Assembly: GCF_001558695.1 (NCBI RefSeq)
Contig: NZ_LNTU01000038.1
Span: 62,001 to 126,000 of the forward strand
Reading direction: 5' to 3'
Length of the DNA: 64,000 nt
Source of the DNA: Paramesorhizobium deserti
Lineage (GTDB): Bacteria > Pseudomonadota > Alphaproteobacteria > Rhizobiales > Rhizobiaceae
Positions within the stretch are counted from its first letter, which is position 1, and each line of letters starts with the position of its first letter. The notes beneath the pieces are model-generated. The model made no database searches. It had not been told where the DNA came from and saw only the letters and a program-made list of their open reading frames with translations. A program made the position numbers and the translations under genes. This document shows, piece by piece, positions 1-7,412 of this stretch.

Positions 1-213
1 CTCATGCTCCTGCGTCAGGTCGCTCCAGATGATGCGGGCGAGGCCCGCATACATGATGAAGGCGATGACAAGCGGCATGAAGGAGGGGCCGGCGAGACCT
101 TCGCTGATCTGCGGCACGATCCGCAATGCGGCCGCGATATAGACGGTGGTCAGGATGAATAGGAACAGCGGCAGGAGAAGACGGCTCTTCCACTGCAGTC
201 GGGGCGTTGTCAT
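1..213 (-). CDS. tctB: TTT small permease TctB, N-terminal part (cut by window edge)
   Basis: First 71 codons of a tripartite tricarboxylate transporter small membrane subunit, running off the left edge. It starts MTTPRLQWKSR, and a hydrophobic helix follows (LLLPLFLFILTTVYIAA), then a second one (FMPLVIAFIMYAGLARI). This is the usual TctB start: short basic N-terminus, first helix, loop and second helix. It lies 55 bases downstream of tctC on the same strand with GGAGGAG just before the ATG, so it is the second gene of a tctC-tctB(-tctA) operon. The large permease would lie outside the window. The call rests on hydrophobicity, position and length only. Confidence 0.7.
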   Translation of the reverse strand, partial: MTTPRLQWKSRLLLPLFLFILTTVYIAAALRIVPQISEGLAGPSFMPLVIAFIMYAGLARIIWSDLTQEHE

Positions 214-237
214 GGGCTCCTCCCAACTGGAACGGTT

Positions 238-260
238 GCCGGCGGGAGTTTCCCGCCGGC
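238..260 (-). promoter_or_regulatory. Stem-loop between tctC and tctB
   Basis: A perfect 10-bp stem (GCCGGCGGGA / TCCCGCCGGC) with a 3-base loop lies just after the tctC stop. No T-run follows, so it is more likely an mRNA 3'-end stabiliser or partial attenuator than a full terminator. It would favour tctC (binding protein) over tctB transcript. Confidence 0.6.
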
Positions 261-268
261 ATGTATTG

Positions 269-1246
269 TCATTTCTTCAGGACACCCTCTTCCACCAGCG
301 TATCCATCTGCTGGAAGAGCGTCTTGCTTGTTTCATCGGCCCATTGCGTGACCTGATCCGAACCAAGCCAGCTCGGCGTGACGCCGACCTTGGCGGTCCA
401 TTGCTGGAACTCGTCGCTTTCCAGCGCCTTCTTGTAGGCATTCTCGATCTTCTGGACCACGTCGTCGGGCGTGCCGGCCGGCGCGGCAATCACGATGAAA
501 CTGCCGATCCGCAGCTTCAGGCCTTCCTCCTTGGCGGTCGGAACCGTCGTGAAGGTGGGATTGGTGGTATCGGTGAACTCCACGATGCCGCGAACGTCGC
601 CATTTTCCAGAAGCGGCGCGAAATCGCCGAGGCTGGTCGCCACGACATCCACCTCGTTGGAGAGGATCGCTTCCTTCTGCGGCGCCGCGCCGCCGGGATA
701 GGCGATGATCTTGAATTCGACGCCCGTCTCGTCCTGGAGCTGCAGGATCGCCAAATGCAGACGCGAGCCGATGTTCTGGATGCCGATCTTCACCTTGCCG
801 GGATTGGCCTTGGCGTCGGCCACCAGGTCGCCGATGGTCTTATAGGGCGATGTGGCGTCGACGATGATGGCGTCGGGCTCGCTCGTCACGCGGGCGATGA
901 GCTTGAGCTTGTCCATCTTGTAGGTCGGCAGCATGCCCTGCCAGGGGATCGTCACGACGCTGTCATAGGTGAGCGCGCCGATCGTATAACCGTCGGGGCG
1001 GGCCTGCATGAGTTGTGAAATGCCGGTGGCGCTGATGCCGCCGTCGATGTTCTCCACATACATGGAGCCGCCGATATCCTTTTCGGCGATCGTCGTCAGC
1101 TTGCGGACGATGGCATCCGTGCCGCCTCCCGCACCCCAGGGAACGATCACGCGGATGTCCCTATCCGGATATTCCGCAAGGGCGGCCGTGGATGTGAATA
1201 TCCCCACACATGCTGCGGCCAAGATAGCCGCGAACTTCCTGTACAT
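269..1246 (-). CDS. tctC: TTT solute-binding protein (TctC/Bug family)
   Basis: 325-residue periplasmic binding protein of a tripartite tricarboxylate transporter. It has a Sec signal peptide (MYRKFAAILAAACVG ... AALAEYPDR) and then the family opening IRVIVPWGAGGGTD, which builds the carboxylate-binding loop. The ATG at 1246 is chosen over an upstream ATG at 1285 because AGGGAGAGAG precedes it and the signal peptide begins there. It is followed by tctB on the same strand, and upstream lies a GntR gene in the same direction. The substrate, presumably a carboxylate, cannot be read from the sequence. Confidence 0.88.
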   Translation of the reverse strand: MYRKFAAILAAACVGIFTSTAALAEYPDRDIRVIVPWGAGGGTDAIVRKLTTIAEKDIGGSMYVENIDGGISATGISQLMQARPDGYTIGALTYDSVVTIPWQGMLPTYKMDKLKLIARVTSEPDAIIVDATSPYKTIGDLVADAKANPGKVKIGIQNIGSRLHLAILQLQDETGVEFKIIAYPGGAAPQKEAILSNEVDVVATSLGDFAPLLENGDVRGIVEFTDTTNPTFTTVPTAKEEGLKLRIGSFIVIAAPAGTPDDVVQKIENAYKKALESDEFQQWTAKVGVTPSWLGSDQVTQWADETSKTLFQQMDTLVEEGVLKK

Positions 1247-1419
1247 AATTCTCTCTCCCTGATTGGCGGGTGGCTTGCTGCACACGCATCTGACTGGATG
1301 CGCCTTGATCGGTAGCCTGCCTTGTCCCGCTCTCCTCCTCTCCGCCCGATATGCAATATTCCGGCGGTATGCGATGGCACCTCGACGCCGGTTAGGTGGC
1401 GCGACGAAGATCCGCGCAA

Positions 1420-1431
1420 GTCATATGATGA
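1420..1431. promoter_or_regulatory. Candidate GntR operator, copy 1
   Basis: GTCATATGATGA, containing the palindrome TCATATGA, lies in the 198-base gap between the GntR gene and tctC. The same 12 bases recur at 2318-2329 upstream of the GntR gene. Two identical copies in the two gaps around one regulator suggest its binding site. Confidence 0.5.
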
Positions 1432-1444
1432 CCTACAACGGCCG

Positions 1445-2194
1445 TCAAGCCGACTTGTCGTCCGTCGGTATGTTTCGGCGGCGCGTCAGTACGCGATAGC
1501 GCTGCAGCGAGCCGCCGAGATGGAGGCGCATTGCTTCCCTTGCCGCCCGCGGATCGCGCGCATAAATCGCCTCGGCCACCGCCATGTGCTCGCGATGAAG
1601 CTGCGTGTCCCTGTTCTCGATGTCGTCGGTGCCGTCCATGTTCCGCAGCTTGGAGCGTGGTATGGTGCGGCGGCCGAGATGCGCCAGGAATTCCTCGAAA
1701 CGGGCATTGTTGGTTGCCCGTGCGATCGCCATGTGAAATTCGAAATCGGCCTGCACGGTTGCTTCACCGGCGCGCATCAGTTTTTCGAAAGCATCGAGCT
1801 GCGCCTGGATTTCCGCCTCCTGGGCCGGTGAGCAGCGCTCCGCCGCGAGGGCGGCCGCTTCGATCTCGACAGAGGTGCGGAGCTCCAGTTCCTCAATGAT
1901 ATCAGATATTTTCTTGTTCACCTGGGTCAGCAGCTGCAGCTCCGGAACCGCACGCCGCGGTTGCGTCACGAAGACGCCGACGCCATGGCGCGATTCCACC
2001 AGGCCGTCCGCGCGCAGCGCCGCGATCGCTTCCCGAATCACGGTACGGCTGACGCTGAAGCGCTCGATGAGGGCAGGCTCGGTCGGCAGCTTGTCGCCGA
2101 GCTTATAGGCGCCGCCGGAAATATCCTCGCGCAGCGCTTCGACCACGTCGGCCGAAAGGCTTCTCCTTGCCTGCTTCGATCCTATTGTCTCCAT
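1445..2194 (-). CDS. GntR-family (FadR/FCD) transcriptional regulator
   Basis: 249-residue one-component regulator. An N-terminal winged helix-turn-helix spans about residues 10-80 (RFSVSRTVIREAIAALRAD is the recognition part, then GVGVFV at the wing), followed by an all-helical FCD ligand-binding domain with acid/histidine metal-site-like residues (DFEFHMAIA, LHREHMAVAEAI). The start at 2194 is preferred because GAGGAG lies upstream and the FadR-type DNA-binding domain begins soon after; the longer reading adds 54 non-conserved residues. It is co-oriented with tctC downstream and the TRAP operon upstream. Matching candidate operators on both sides make it the probable local regulator, ligand unknown. 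Confidence 0.87.
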   Translation of the reverse strand: METIGSKQARRSLSADVVEALREDISGGAYKLGDKLPTEPALIERFSVSRTVIREAIAALRADGLVESRHGVGVFVTQPRRAVPELQLLTQVNKKISDIIEELELRTSVEIEAAALAAERCSPAQEAEIQAQLDAFEKLMRAGEATVQADFEFHMAIARATNNARFEEFLAHLGRRTIPRSKLRNMDGTDDIENRDTQLHREHMAVAEAIYARDPRAAREAMRLHLGGSLQRYRVLTRRRNIPTDDKSA

Positions 2195-2317
2195 TGATTT
2201 GGATGCTCCTCGTCCCCACCCAAAATTGCCTTTTGCGGACGAGACACCGGTCCGGGCCGCATGTCGAGTTTTAGACCATGCGCACGGGAGTACAAGTGGT
2301 ACTATTATTTTCGACAT

Positions 2318-2329
2318 GTCATATGATGA
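2318..2329. promoter_or_regulatory. Candidate GntR operator, copy 2
   Basis: Second copy of GTCATATGATGA, 124 bases before the GntR start and just beyond the end of the NIPSNAP gene. It fits an autoregulatory site for the regulator at 1445-2194. Confidence 0.5.
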
Positions 2330-2352
2330 GTTGGTGCGGTGTGGCATTGCTC

Positions 2353-2670
2353 TCATGCCTTGAAGAAGGGCACCGGCTTCAGGATCTGGTTGCGCTGGCT
2401 GATGAGATAACCGGCCTCGGCGCTCAGCTTTAGATATTCCACCCAGGCGGGATCGGCCTGCAGCGCCGCCCGCTTGGCTTCGCGGTCGGTTGCGTTCTCA
2501 TAGACCCAGATGTGGACATAGGCGTTGACGTCACCGGTCTCGGTCGCGGCATAGACGATCGGCTTGCCCAGATGTTGTGACTGGATCGGCCAGCCGTGCT
2601 TTTCATAAAGCGCTAGGTGCTTCTTGATGGTGCCCGGGCGGCAGGTATAGGTGCGATGGTCGAGGATCAT
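2353..2670 (-). CDS. NIPSNAP-family protein
   Basis: 105-residue protein matching the NIPSNAP fold (dimeric ferredoxin-like alpha/beta barrel): it opens MILDHRTYTCRPGT, has the helix KKHLALYEKHG, the strand AYVHIWVYENATDR and ends in the typical KPVPFF. Members often sit in catabolic operons, but their chemistry is usually unknown. The start overlaps the end of the dctQ-like gene by 4 bases (ATGA), so it is translationally coupled as the last gene of the TRAP operon. It may act on, or sense, the imported compound; that is inference. Confidence 0.85.
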   Translation of the reverse strand: MILDHRTYTCRPGTIKKHLALYEKHGWPIQSQHLGKPIVYAATETGDVNAYVHIWVYENATDREAKRAALQADPAWVEYLKLSAEAGYLISQRNQILKPVPFFKA

Positions 2671-3179
2671 GCTTTACTCTCTTGCGTTGTTGGGTTTGAG
2701 GATTTGAAAAAGCACCATTCGCTCCGGCAGAGATCGACCAGGCTGTAGATGGTCATCACCGCGCCGGCGATGGGGATCGAGACATAGAGGAAGGCGACCG
2801 GCACATTCAGGATAGGCGTCACGGCGCGGCTGCGCAGCGTCAGGTCGAGCCCCTTCCAGGTCATGAGCGCGAGAAAGCCGATCGAAAGCAGGCTGACGAC
2901 CACATGGAGGAGGGCGCCGCCGCGGCTTTCACCGAGGATGGCGCTGAGCCAATCCACGCGGAAATGCTCCTTCTCCCGCCAGAGAGCGGCCGCGCCGATG
3001 AACACCATCCAGGCAAACAGCGCCTGCACGACCTCGTCGAACCACGCCATCGACCCGAGCTGAAAATAGCGCGACACCACATTGGCGAAGACGATGACGA
3101 ACAGCGCGGCCAGGCAGGAGCTGGCGATCGCGCGCAGCAGCAGGCCGACCATTCTGTCGATCATTTGGAGCGACTGCAT
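2667..3179 (-). CDS. TRAP transporter small permease (DctQ family)
   Basis: 170-residue inner-membrane protein with four predicted helices; the family motif region is VVSRYFQLGSMAWFDEVVQALFAW (broken here by no gap). The usual DctQ signature of a tryptophan-rich amphipathic stretch and EE/DE pair is visible. It follows the large permease with a 1-base gap and overlaps the NIPSNAP gene. Gene order binding protein, large permease, small permease (P-M-Q) is less common than P-Q-M. The subunit scaffolds the DctM transport domain. Confidence 0.85.
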   Translation of the reverse strand: MQSLQMIDRMVGLLLRAIASSCLAALFVIVFANVVSRYFQLGSMAWFDEVVQALFAWMVFIGAAALWREKEHFRVDWLSAILGESRGGALLHVVVSLLSIGFLALMTWKGLDLTLRSRAVTPILNVPVAFLYVSIPIAGAVMTIYSLVDLCRSEWCFFKSSNPTTQESKA

Positions 3180-3180
3180 C

Positions 3181-4476
3181 TCACGGCCCCATGACGAGCG
3201 TTGGAAGCCAGGTGGAAACCGGCTGGATATAGGCGACGGCGAGAAGGACGAGAGCGAGCCCTGCGAGATAGGGCAGCATTGCCCGGCTCAGCCGCCCCAC
3301 CGAGAGGCCGCTGATGCTCGACACGGCGAACAGCACCATGCCGACCGGCGGCGTCAGCAGGCCGAACATCGAGCACATGATCATCACCACGCCAAACTGC
3401 ACCGGATCGATGCCGACCTGGGTGACGACGGGCAGGAAGAGCGGAACGCAGAGCACGATCACCGCAATGCCTTCGAGGAACATGCCGAGGACCAGCAGGA
3501 CGAAGACCACGATAGCCATGATGATCACGGGATCGCTGGAGAGATGCAGCATCCCTGTGATGAGCTGGTTGGGTATGCGCTGCTGGATGAGCAGCCAGCC
3601 GAAGAAGCCGGCCGCGGCGATGACGAACATCACCCGCACGGTATGCAGCAGCGTGTCCCAGAGGATCGCCGGCAGATGGGACGGCGTGATCTCGCGATAG
3701 ACGAACATGGAGATCACCAGCGCATAGGCCGAAGCGGCGACGCCGGCCTCCGTCGGCGTGAAAAGGCCGCCGAAGATGCCCGCGATGATGATGACGGGCG
3801 TGAACAGCGAAAGCGCCGAGTCGGCGAAGCTGACGGCGATCTCCCTGAGCGAAGCGCGCGGCTCGCACGGCATCCTGGTGAAGACGGAGATCAGGTAAAC
3901 GGAGATCATCAGTGCACCGGCCATGAGCAGGCCGGGAACGACGCCCGCCAGGAACAGCTTCGTGACCGAAACGCCGGTGATCGATGAATAGAGCACGAAG
4001 GGTATGGAGGGTGGAAAGACCGGGCCGATCGTCGATGAGGCGGCGGTGATCGCGGCGGAAAATTCGGGATCGTACCCCCGGTCGGTCATCGCTTTCATCT
4101 CGACCTGGCCGAGGCCCGCCGCATCGGCGACGGCCGCGCCCGACATGCCTGAAAAGATCAGGCTCGCCAGCACGTTCACCTGACCGAGCCCGCCGCGAAT
4201 ATGGCCGACGCAGGCATTGGCGAAGCGAAAGATGCGCCGGGTTATCCCGCCGGTGTTCATGAGATTGCCCGCCAATATGAAGAAGGGAATGGCAAGCAGG
4301 GTGAAGGCGGTGGTGGCCGAGAACATACGCTGCGGCAGCATCGATAGAATGCCGAAATCGCCGATGGCGACATAGAAGCCGGCGGCGACCACGCCGAGCG
4401 CGATGGCCACGGGCACACCAAGGAAAATAAGGAAGAGCAGACTGAGAAAGATCAAAAGCGCAATCATGAGCACCAT
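3181..4476 (-). CDS. TRAP transporter large permease (DctM family)
   Basis: 431-residue multi-spanning membrane protein of the DctM/ion-transporter superfamily. Diagnostic stretches include AIPFFILAGNLMNTGGI, FSGMSGAAVADAAGLG, and the mirrored second half VLGMFLEGIAVIVL and LLTPPVGMVLF. It carries the sodium-driven elevator transport domain. It lies between the binding protein (45 bases upstream) and the small permease. A second ATG three codons in (MIALLIF) is an equally possible start. Confidence 0.92.
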   Translation of the reverse strand: MVLMIALLIFLSLLFLIFLGVPVAIALGVVAAGFYVAIGDFGILSMLPQRMFSATTAFTLLAIPFFILAGNLMNTGGITRRIFRFANACVGHIRGGLGQVNVLASLIFSGMSGAAVADAAGLGQVEMKAMTDRGYDPEFSAAITAASSTIGPVFPPSIPFVLYSSITGVSVTKLFLAGVVPGLLMAGALMISVYLISVFTRMPCEPRASLREIAVSFADSALSLFTPVIIIAGIFGGLFTPTEAGVAASAYALVISMFVYREITPSHLPAILWDTLLHTVRVMFVIAAAGFFGWLLIQQRIPNQLITGMLHLSSDPVIIMAIVVFVLLVLGMFLEGIAVIVLCVPLFLPVVTQVGIDPVQFGVVMIMCSMFGLLTPPVGMVLFAVSSISGLSVGRLSRAMLPYLAGLALVLLAVAYIQPVSTWLPTLVMGP

Positions 4477-4521
4477 CCCGCGAAGACGGAGGCAGGACGA
4501 AGCCCGCCCCCGTTCCGCCTG

Positions 4522-5511
4522 CTATTTCTGAAGGAAGCCGAGGAACGTCTTCATGTTCTCCTCGCCGGAAACGGCGGCGAGACGTTCGCGTGCCGGCCCC
4601 ACTTTCTCGGCAAAGGCGGTGAGATCCGGCTTCGTCACCTTCATGCCCGACGCTTCGAGATCGGCGATTTCCTTCTGCTCCTGTTCGAGCACCAGCTTGC
4701 GCATCAGGGCGCCAGCGTTGGCGCTTTCCTCACGGATGATGGCCTGCTGTTCCGGTGTCAGCTTGTCCCAGCTGCCCTTGGAAACCACATGGATCATGCT
4801 GTTATAGACGTGGCGGGTCAGCGCCAGGTGCTTCTGGAATTCGTTGAGTTTTGAGTGGTAGATGACGCCGATCGGATTTTCCTGGCCGTCCACCACGCCC
4901 TGGTTGAGCGCGTTCGGAAGCTCGGGAAAGGCGATCTGCACCGCATTCGCGCCGAGCCCCTCGATCGCGGCCACGATCTGAACCTCCGGCGGCGTGCGGA
5001 TCTTCATGCCCGCGACGTCCTCCGGCGCGTTGATCGGCCGGATATTGTTGGTGATGTTGCGGAAGCCATATTCCCAGTGGCTGAGCATGACGAGGCCGTC
5101 ATTTTCGATCTTCGGCGCCGCCCATTCCGTAAACGGGCCGTCGAGCACCTGATGGGCATGCTCGTAATCGCGGAAGGCAAAAGGCGTCATCACAGTCCCG
5201 AAGGCCTTGTTGTATTTGTCGAGGGCGCCATGGGTCGGCAGGTTCATGTCGATGGCGCCGAGCACCGTCTGCTCAAGCTGCTCGGGCGGGGAGCCAAGCT
5301 CATTTGCCGGGTAAATATCGATCGCGACGGCCCCGCCGGTCCGCTCCGCGACATTCTTGGCCAGCTGGACCGAGGCGGTGTGAGCCGGGTGGCTTTCGGC
5401 GGCGAAATGCGCAAGACGAAGCGTCACATCAGCGGCTCTCGCCCGGATAGGCAATACGGTGACGATGGAGGCGGTCGCGGCCGCCCCCAGCAGTGTACGA
5501 CGTGTAAGCAT
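4522..5511 (-). CDS. TRAP transporter solute-binding protein (DctP family)
   Basis: 329-residue periplasmic binding protein. The signal peptide is of Tat-like form (MLTRRTLLGAAATASI, with RR early), cleaved near ARAADVTL. DctP hallmarks are the strand NNIRPINAPEDVAGMKIRTP with the conserved arginine that salt-bridges the substrate carboxylate, and the conserved NALNQGVVDGQENP. The start at 5511 has GGAGG at a good distance; an upstream ATG at 5529 would spoil the signal. First transporter gene of the operon, 27 bases after the dehydrogenase. The substrate is probably an organic or sugar acid. Confidence 0.92.
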   Translation of the reverse strand: MLTRRTLLGAAATASIVTVLPIRARAADVTLRLAHFAAESHPAHTASVQLAKNVAERTGGAVAIDIYPANELGSPPEQLEQTVLGAIDMNLPTHGALDKYNKAFGTVMTPFAFRDYEHAHQVLDGPFTEWAAPKIENDGLVMLSHWEYGFRNITNNIRPINAPEDVAGMKIRTPPEVQIVAAIEGLGANAVQIAFPELPNALNQGVVDGQENPIGVIYHSKLNEFQKHLALTRHVYNSMIHVVSKGSWDKLTPEQQAIIREESANAGALMRKLVLEQEQKEIADLEASGMKVTKPDLTAFAEKVGPARERLAAVSGEENMKTFLGFLQK

Positions 5512-5538
5512 GATTTCCTCCCTTTGCATGCTTGTTGA

Positions 5539-6456
5539 TCAGGCTTTGGGATCGGGTAGCCTGGCTTCGATCCCCGTGAGTTGCTCATAGGCCTTGATGA
5601 CGGCCGTGCAGCTTTCGCCGGCATGTCCCATGATCGAGGCGAGCGCATAGGTCTGATGCACGGCCTCGGCCATGAAGCCCGGCAGGCCGGCCTCCTCCAG
5701 CCAGTGGGCGTAGTAGCGGACATCCTTCTGGGCGTTGGCGAGCGACATATGCGGCGTGAAATCGCGTTTGAGCGTCATCTCACCATAGAGATCCATCATC
5801 CCCGACCGGCCTCCGGCGGCGGAGATGATGCCGATCACCTTGCTCATATCGAGCCCCTCGCGCGCGGCCAGCGCGAAGCCTTCGCACCAGGAAGCGACAT
5901 TGGCGAAGGCGATATAGTTGTGGATCAGCTTGAGGCGGATCGCATGGCCGGCCGGGCCGACATGGAAGACATTTTCCGCATAGCAATCGAAGATCGGACG
6001 CAGACGCTCCAGAAGATCGCTCTCGCCGCCGAAGAGGATGTTGACCTCGCCGCGATCCGCGTGGGCGGGCGTTCGCGTCATCGGCGCTTCCGCATAGGCG
6101 ATGCCGCGTGCCTCGCACTCACGTCGCATCAGGTCGACATGCTGGGGCGAAACGGTCGTGTGGTCGAGGAAGATGGTCCCTTCGCGCATGGAATCGAGCA
6201 GGCCGCCCGGTGACAGCGCCAGTTCGCGCACGGCTTCCGCCGTGGTGATGCAGATGGCGAGAACATCGGCCTCCCTCGCCATCGCCGCCAGATATTCGGC
6301 GCGGCGCGCGCCCTCGTCGACGGCGCGCTCGACGGCCTTTTCGTCGAGGTCGTGCACCGTGACCTCCAGCCCGTGCTTGAGCATGTTCTTGACCAGGCCG
6401 CGGCCCATTCCGCCAAGCCCGATAAAGCCAATGCGTGGCGATGCGTGATCGTCCAT
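5539..6456 (-). CDS. Beta-hydroxyacid dehydrogenase (3-hydroxyisobutyrate dehydrogenase family)
   Basis: 305-residue NAD(P)-dependent enzyme. The Rossmann motif GFIGLGGMGRG is at the N-terminus; the substrate loop segment (TVSPQHVDLM, then AEAPMTRTPAHADRGE) and the catalytic lysine region RLKLIHNYIAFAN are all visible. The family oxidises beta-hydroxy acids or reduces semialdehydes such as tartronate semialdehyde. It is the first gene of the TRAP operon, so it likely handles the imported hydroxy acid. The ATG at 6456 is chosen because GGGAGGAG precedes it; an in-frame ATG at 6483 lacks this. Confidence 0.9.
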   Translation of the reverse strand: MDDHASPRIGFIGLGGMGRGLVKNMLKHGLEVTVHDLDEKAVERAVDEGARRAEYLAAMAREADVLAICITTAEAVRELALSPGGLLDSMREGTIFLDHTTVSPQHVDLMRRECEARGIAYAEAPMTRTPAHADRGEVNILFGGESDLLERLRPIFDCYAENVFHVGPAGHAIRLKLIHNYIAFANVASWCEGFALAAREGLDMSKVIGIISAAGGRSGMMDLYGEMTLKRDFTPHMSLANAQKDVRYYAHWLEEAGLPGFMAEAVHQTYALASIMGHAGESCTAVIKAYEQLTGIEARLPDPKA

Positions 6457-6528
6457 CAATCTCCTCCCGAAATCCGCTCCCAATGCCGCCAGGATGTCTG
6501 GCTCGCGGCGAATGAAGCATAAAACATA

Positions 6529-6539
6529 TTGTCAGACAA
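6529..6539. promoter_or_regulatory. Palindrome between divergent dehydrogenase operon and GntR gene
   Basis: TTGTCAGACAA (TTGTC-A-GACAA, perfect) lies 73 bases before the dehydrogenase ATG and 57 before the GntR start, in an AT-rich gap. Size, symmetry and position fit an FCD-type GntR operator controlling both directions. Confidence 0.55.
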
Positions 6540-6595
6540 CTGTTTTATTGATACCTGTTTAATTAAATCCGGCAAGCTGTTGTCGATCAGGGATA

Positions 6596-7408
6596 TTGGC
6601 GTTACGAAATGCTGATGAGCTGGTTCGGCAGAAAGAGCCGGCGAAATGGGAAAGAGATGTCGTGTCGCAACAGTCAGAACTCTTCGGGAAGATCGATCGT
6701 CCGCGCCGCCTGCCGGACGAGATCGCCAAGAATATCTCCTCCGCCATCGAGGCGGGGCAACTGAAGCCGGGAGACCGTCTGCCGACCGAGCAGGCCCTTT
6801 CGGATCAGTTCGGCGTGGCCCGGACCGTGGTGCGCGAGGCGATCTCGCTTCTGAAATATGACGGCGTCATCCAGTCCCGCCGCGGCGTCGGCGCCTTCAT
6901 TGCGGAGGTTGGCGGGCGCAGCGCCTTTCGCATCAGCCCCGCCTGCTTCGAGAAGCGGAAACAGCTTGCGCAGCTCCTGCAATTGCGCACGGGGGTTCAG
7001 GCGGATGCCTCGGCTCTTGCCGCTACCGCGCGGACCAGTCTCCAGCTTGCCGGGATCGGCGGGTTTCTGCAGGAGATGATCTCGGCCGTGGCGCAGGGGG
7101 ATAATGCCATCGAGAGGCGGGTCGATGCCGAATTCGCTTTCTATAGGGCAATCACCGAGGCCTCCGGTAATGATTATTATGTCGAGTTCGTCGGCATGAT
7201 CGAATCGAAGATCGCCGAGAATCTGCGCTCCGTCGCCATCAAGAATGCCAGGGCAGCCGAATGGGGCGGGGCGGTTCTGGCGGAGCACCAGACGGTGTTC
7301 GACGCCATCAGCGCCCGTGACGCGGAAGCAGCCCGCGGCGCGACCCGCACCCATTTCGAACGAGCGGCCCAGCGGCTTATCGACCGCGCCGACATTGCGG
7401 ATTTGTGA
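6596..7408 (+). CDS. GntR-family (FadR/FCD) transcriptional regulator
   Basis: 270-residue regulator with an N-terminal winged helix (about residues 37-105: PTEQALSDQFGVARTVVREAI, then RRGVGAFI) and a C-terminal FCD domain (EFAFYRAITEAS; LAEHQTVFDAISARD). The open frame starts at a TTG; a GTG at 6662 would give 248 residues and is also plausible. It is divergent from the TRAP/dehydrogenase operon across a gap with a perfect palindrome, and 4 bases upstream of a ThDP enzyme, which it is probably cotranscribed with. It likely controls the TRAP operon. Confidence 0.85.
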   Translation: MALRNADELVRQKEPAKWERDVVSQQSELFGKIDRPRRLPDEIAKNISSAIEAGQLKPGDRLPTEQALSDQFGVARTVVREAISLLKYDGVIQSRRGVGAFIAEVGGRSAFRISPACFEKRKQLAQLLQLRTGVQADASALAATARTSLQLAGIGGFLQEMISAVAQGDNAIERRVDAEFAFYRAITEASGNDYYVEFVGMIESKIAENLRSVAIKNARAAEWGGAVLAEHQTVFDAISARDAEAARGATRTHFERAAQRLIDRADIADL

Positions 7409-7412
7409 GACG

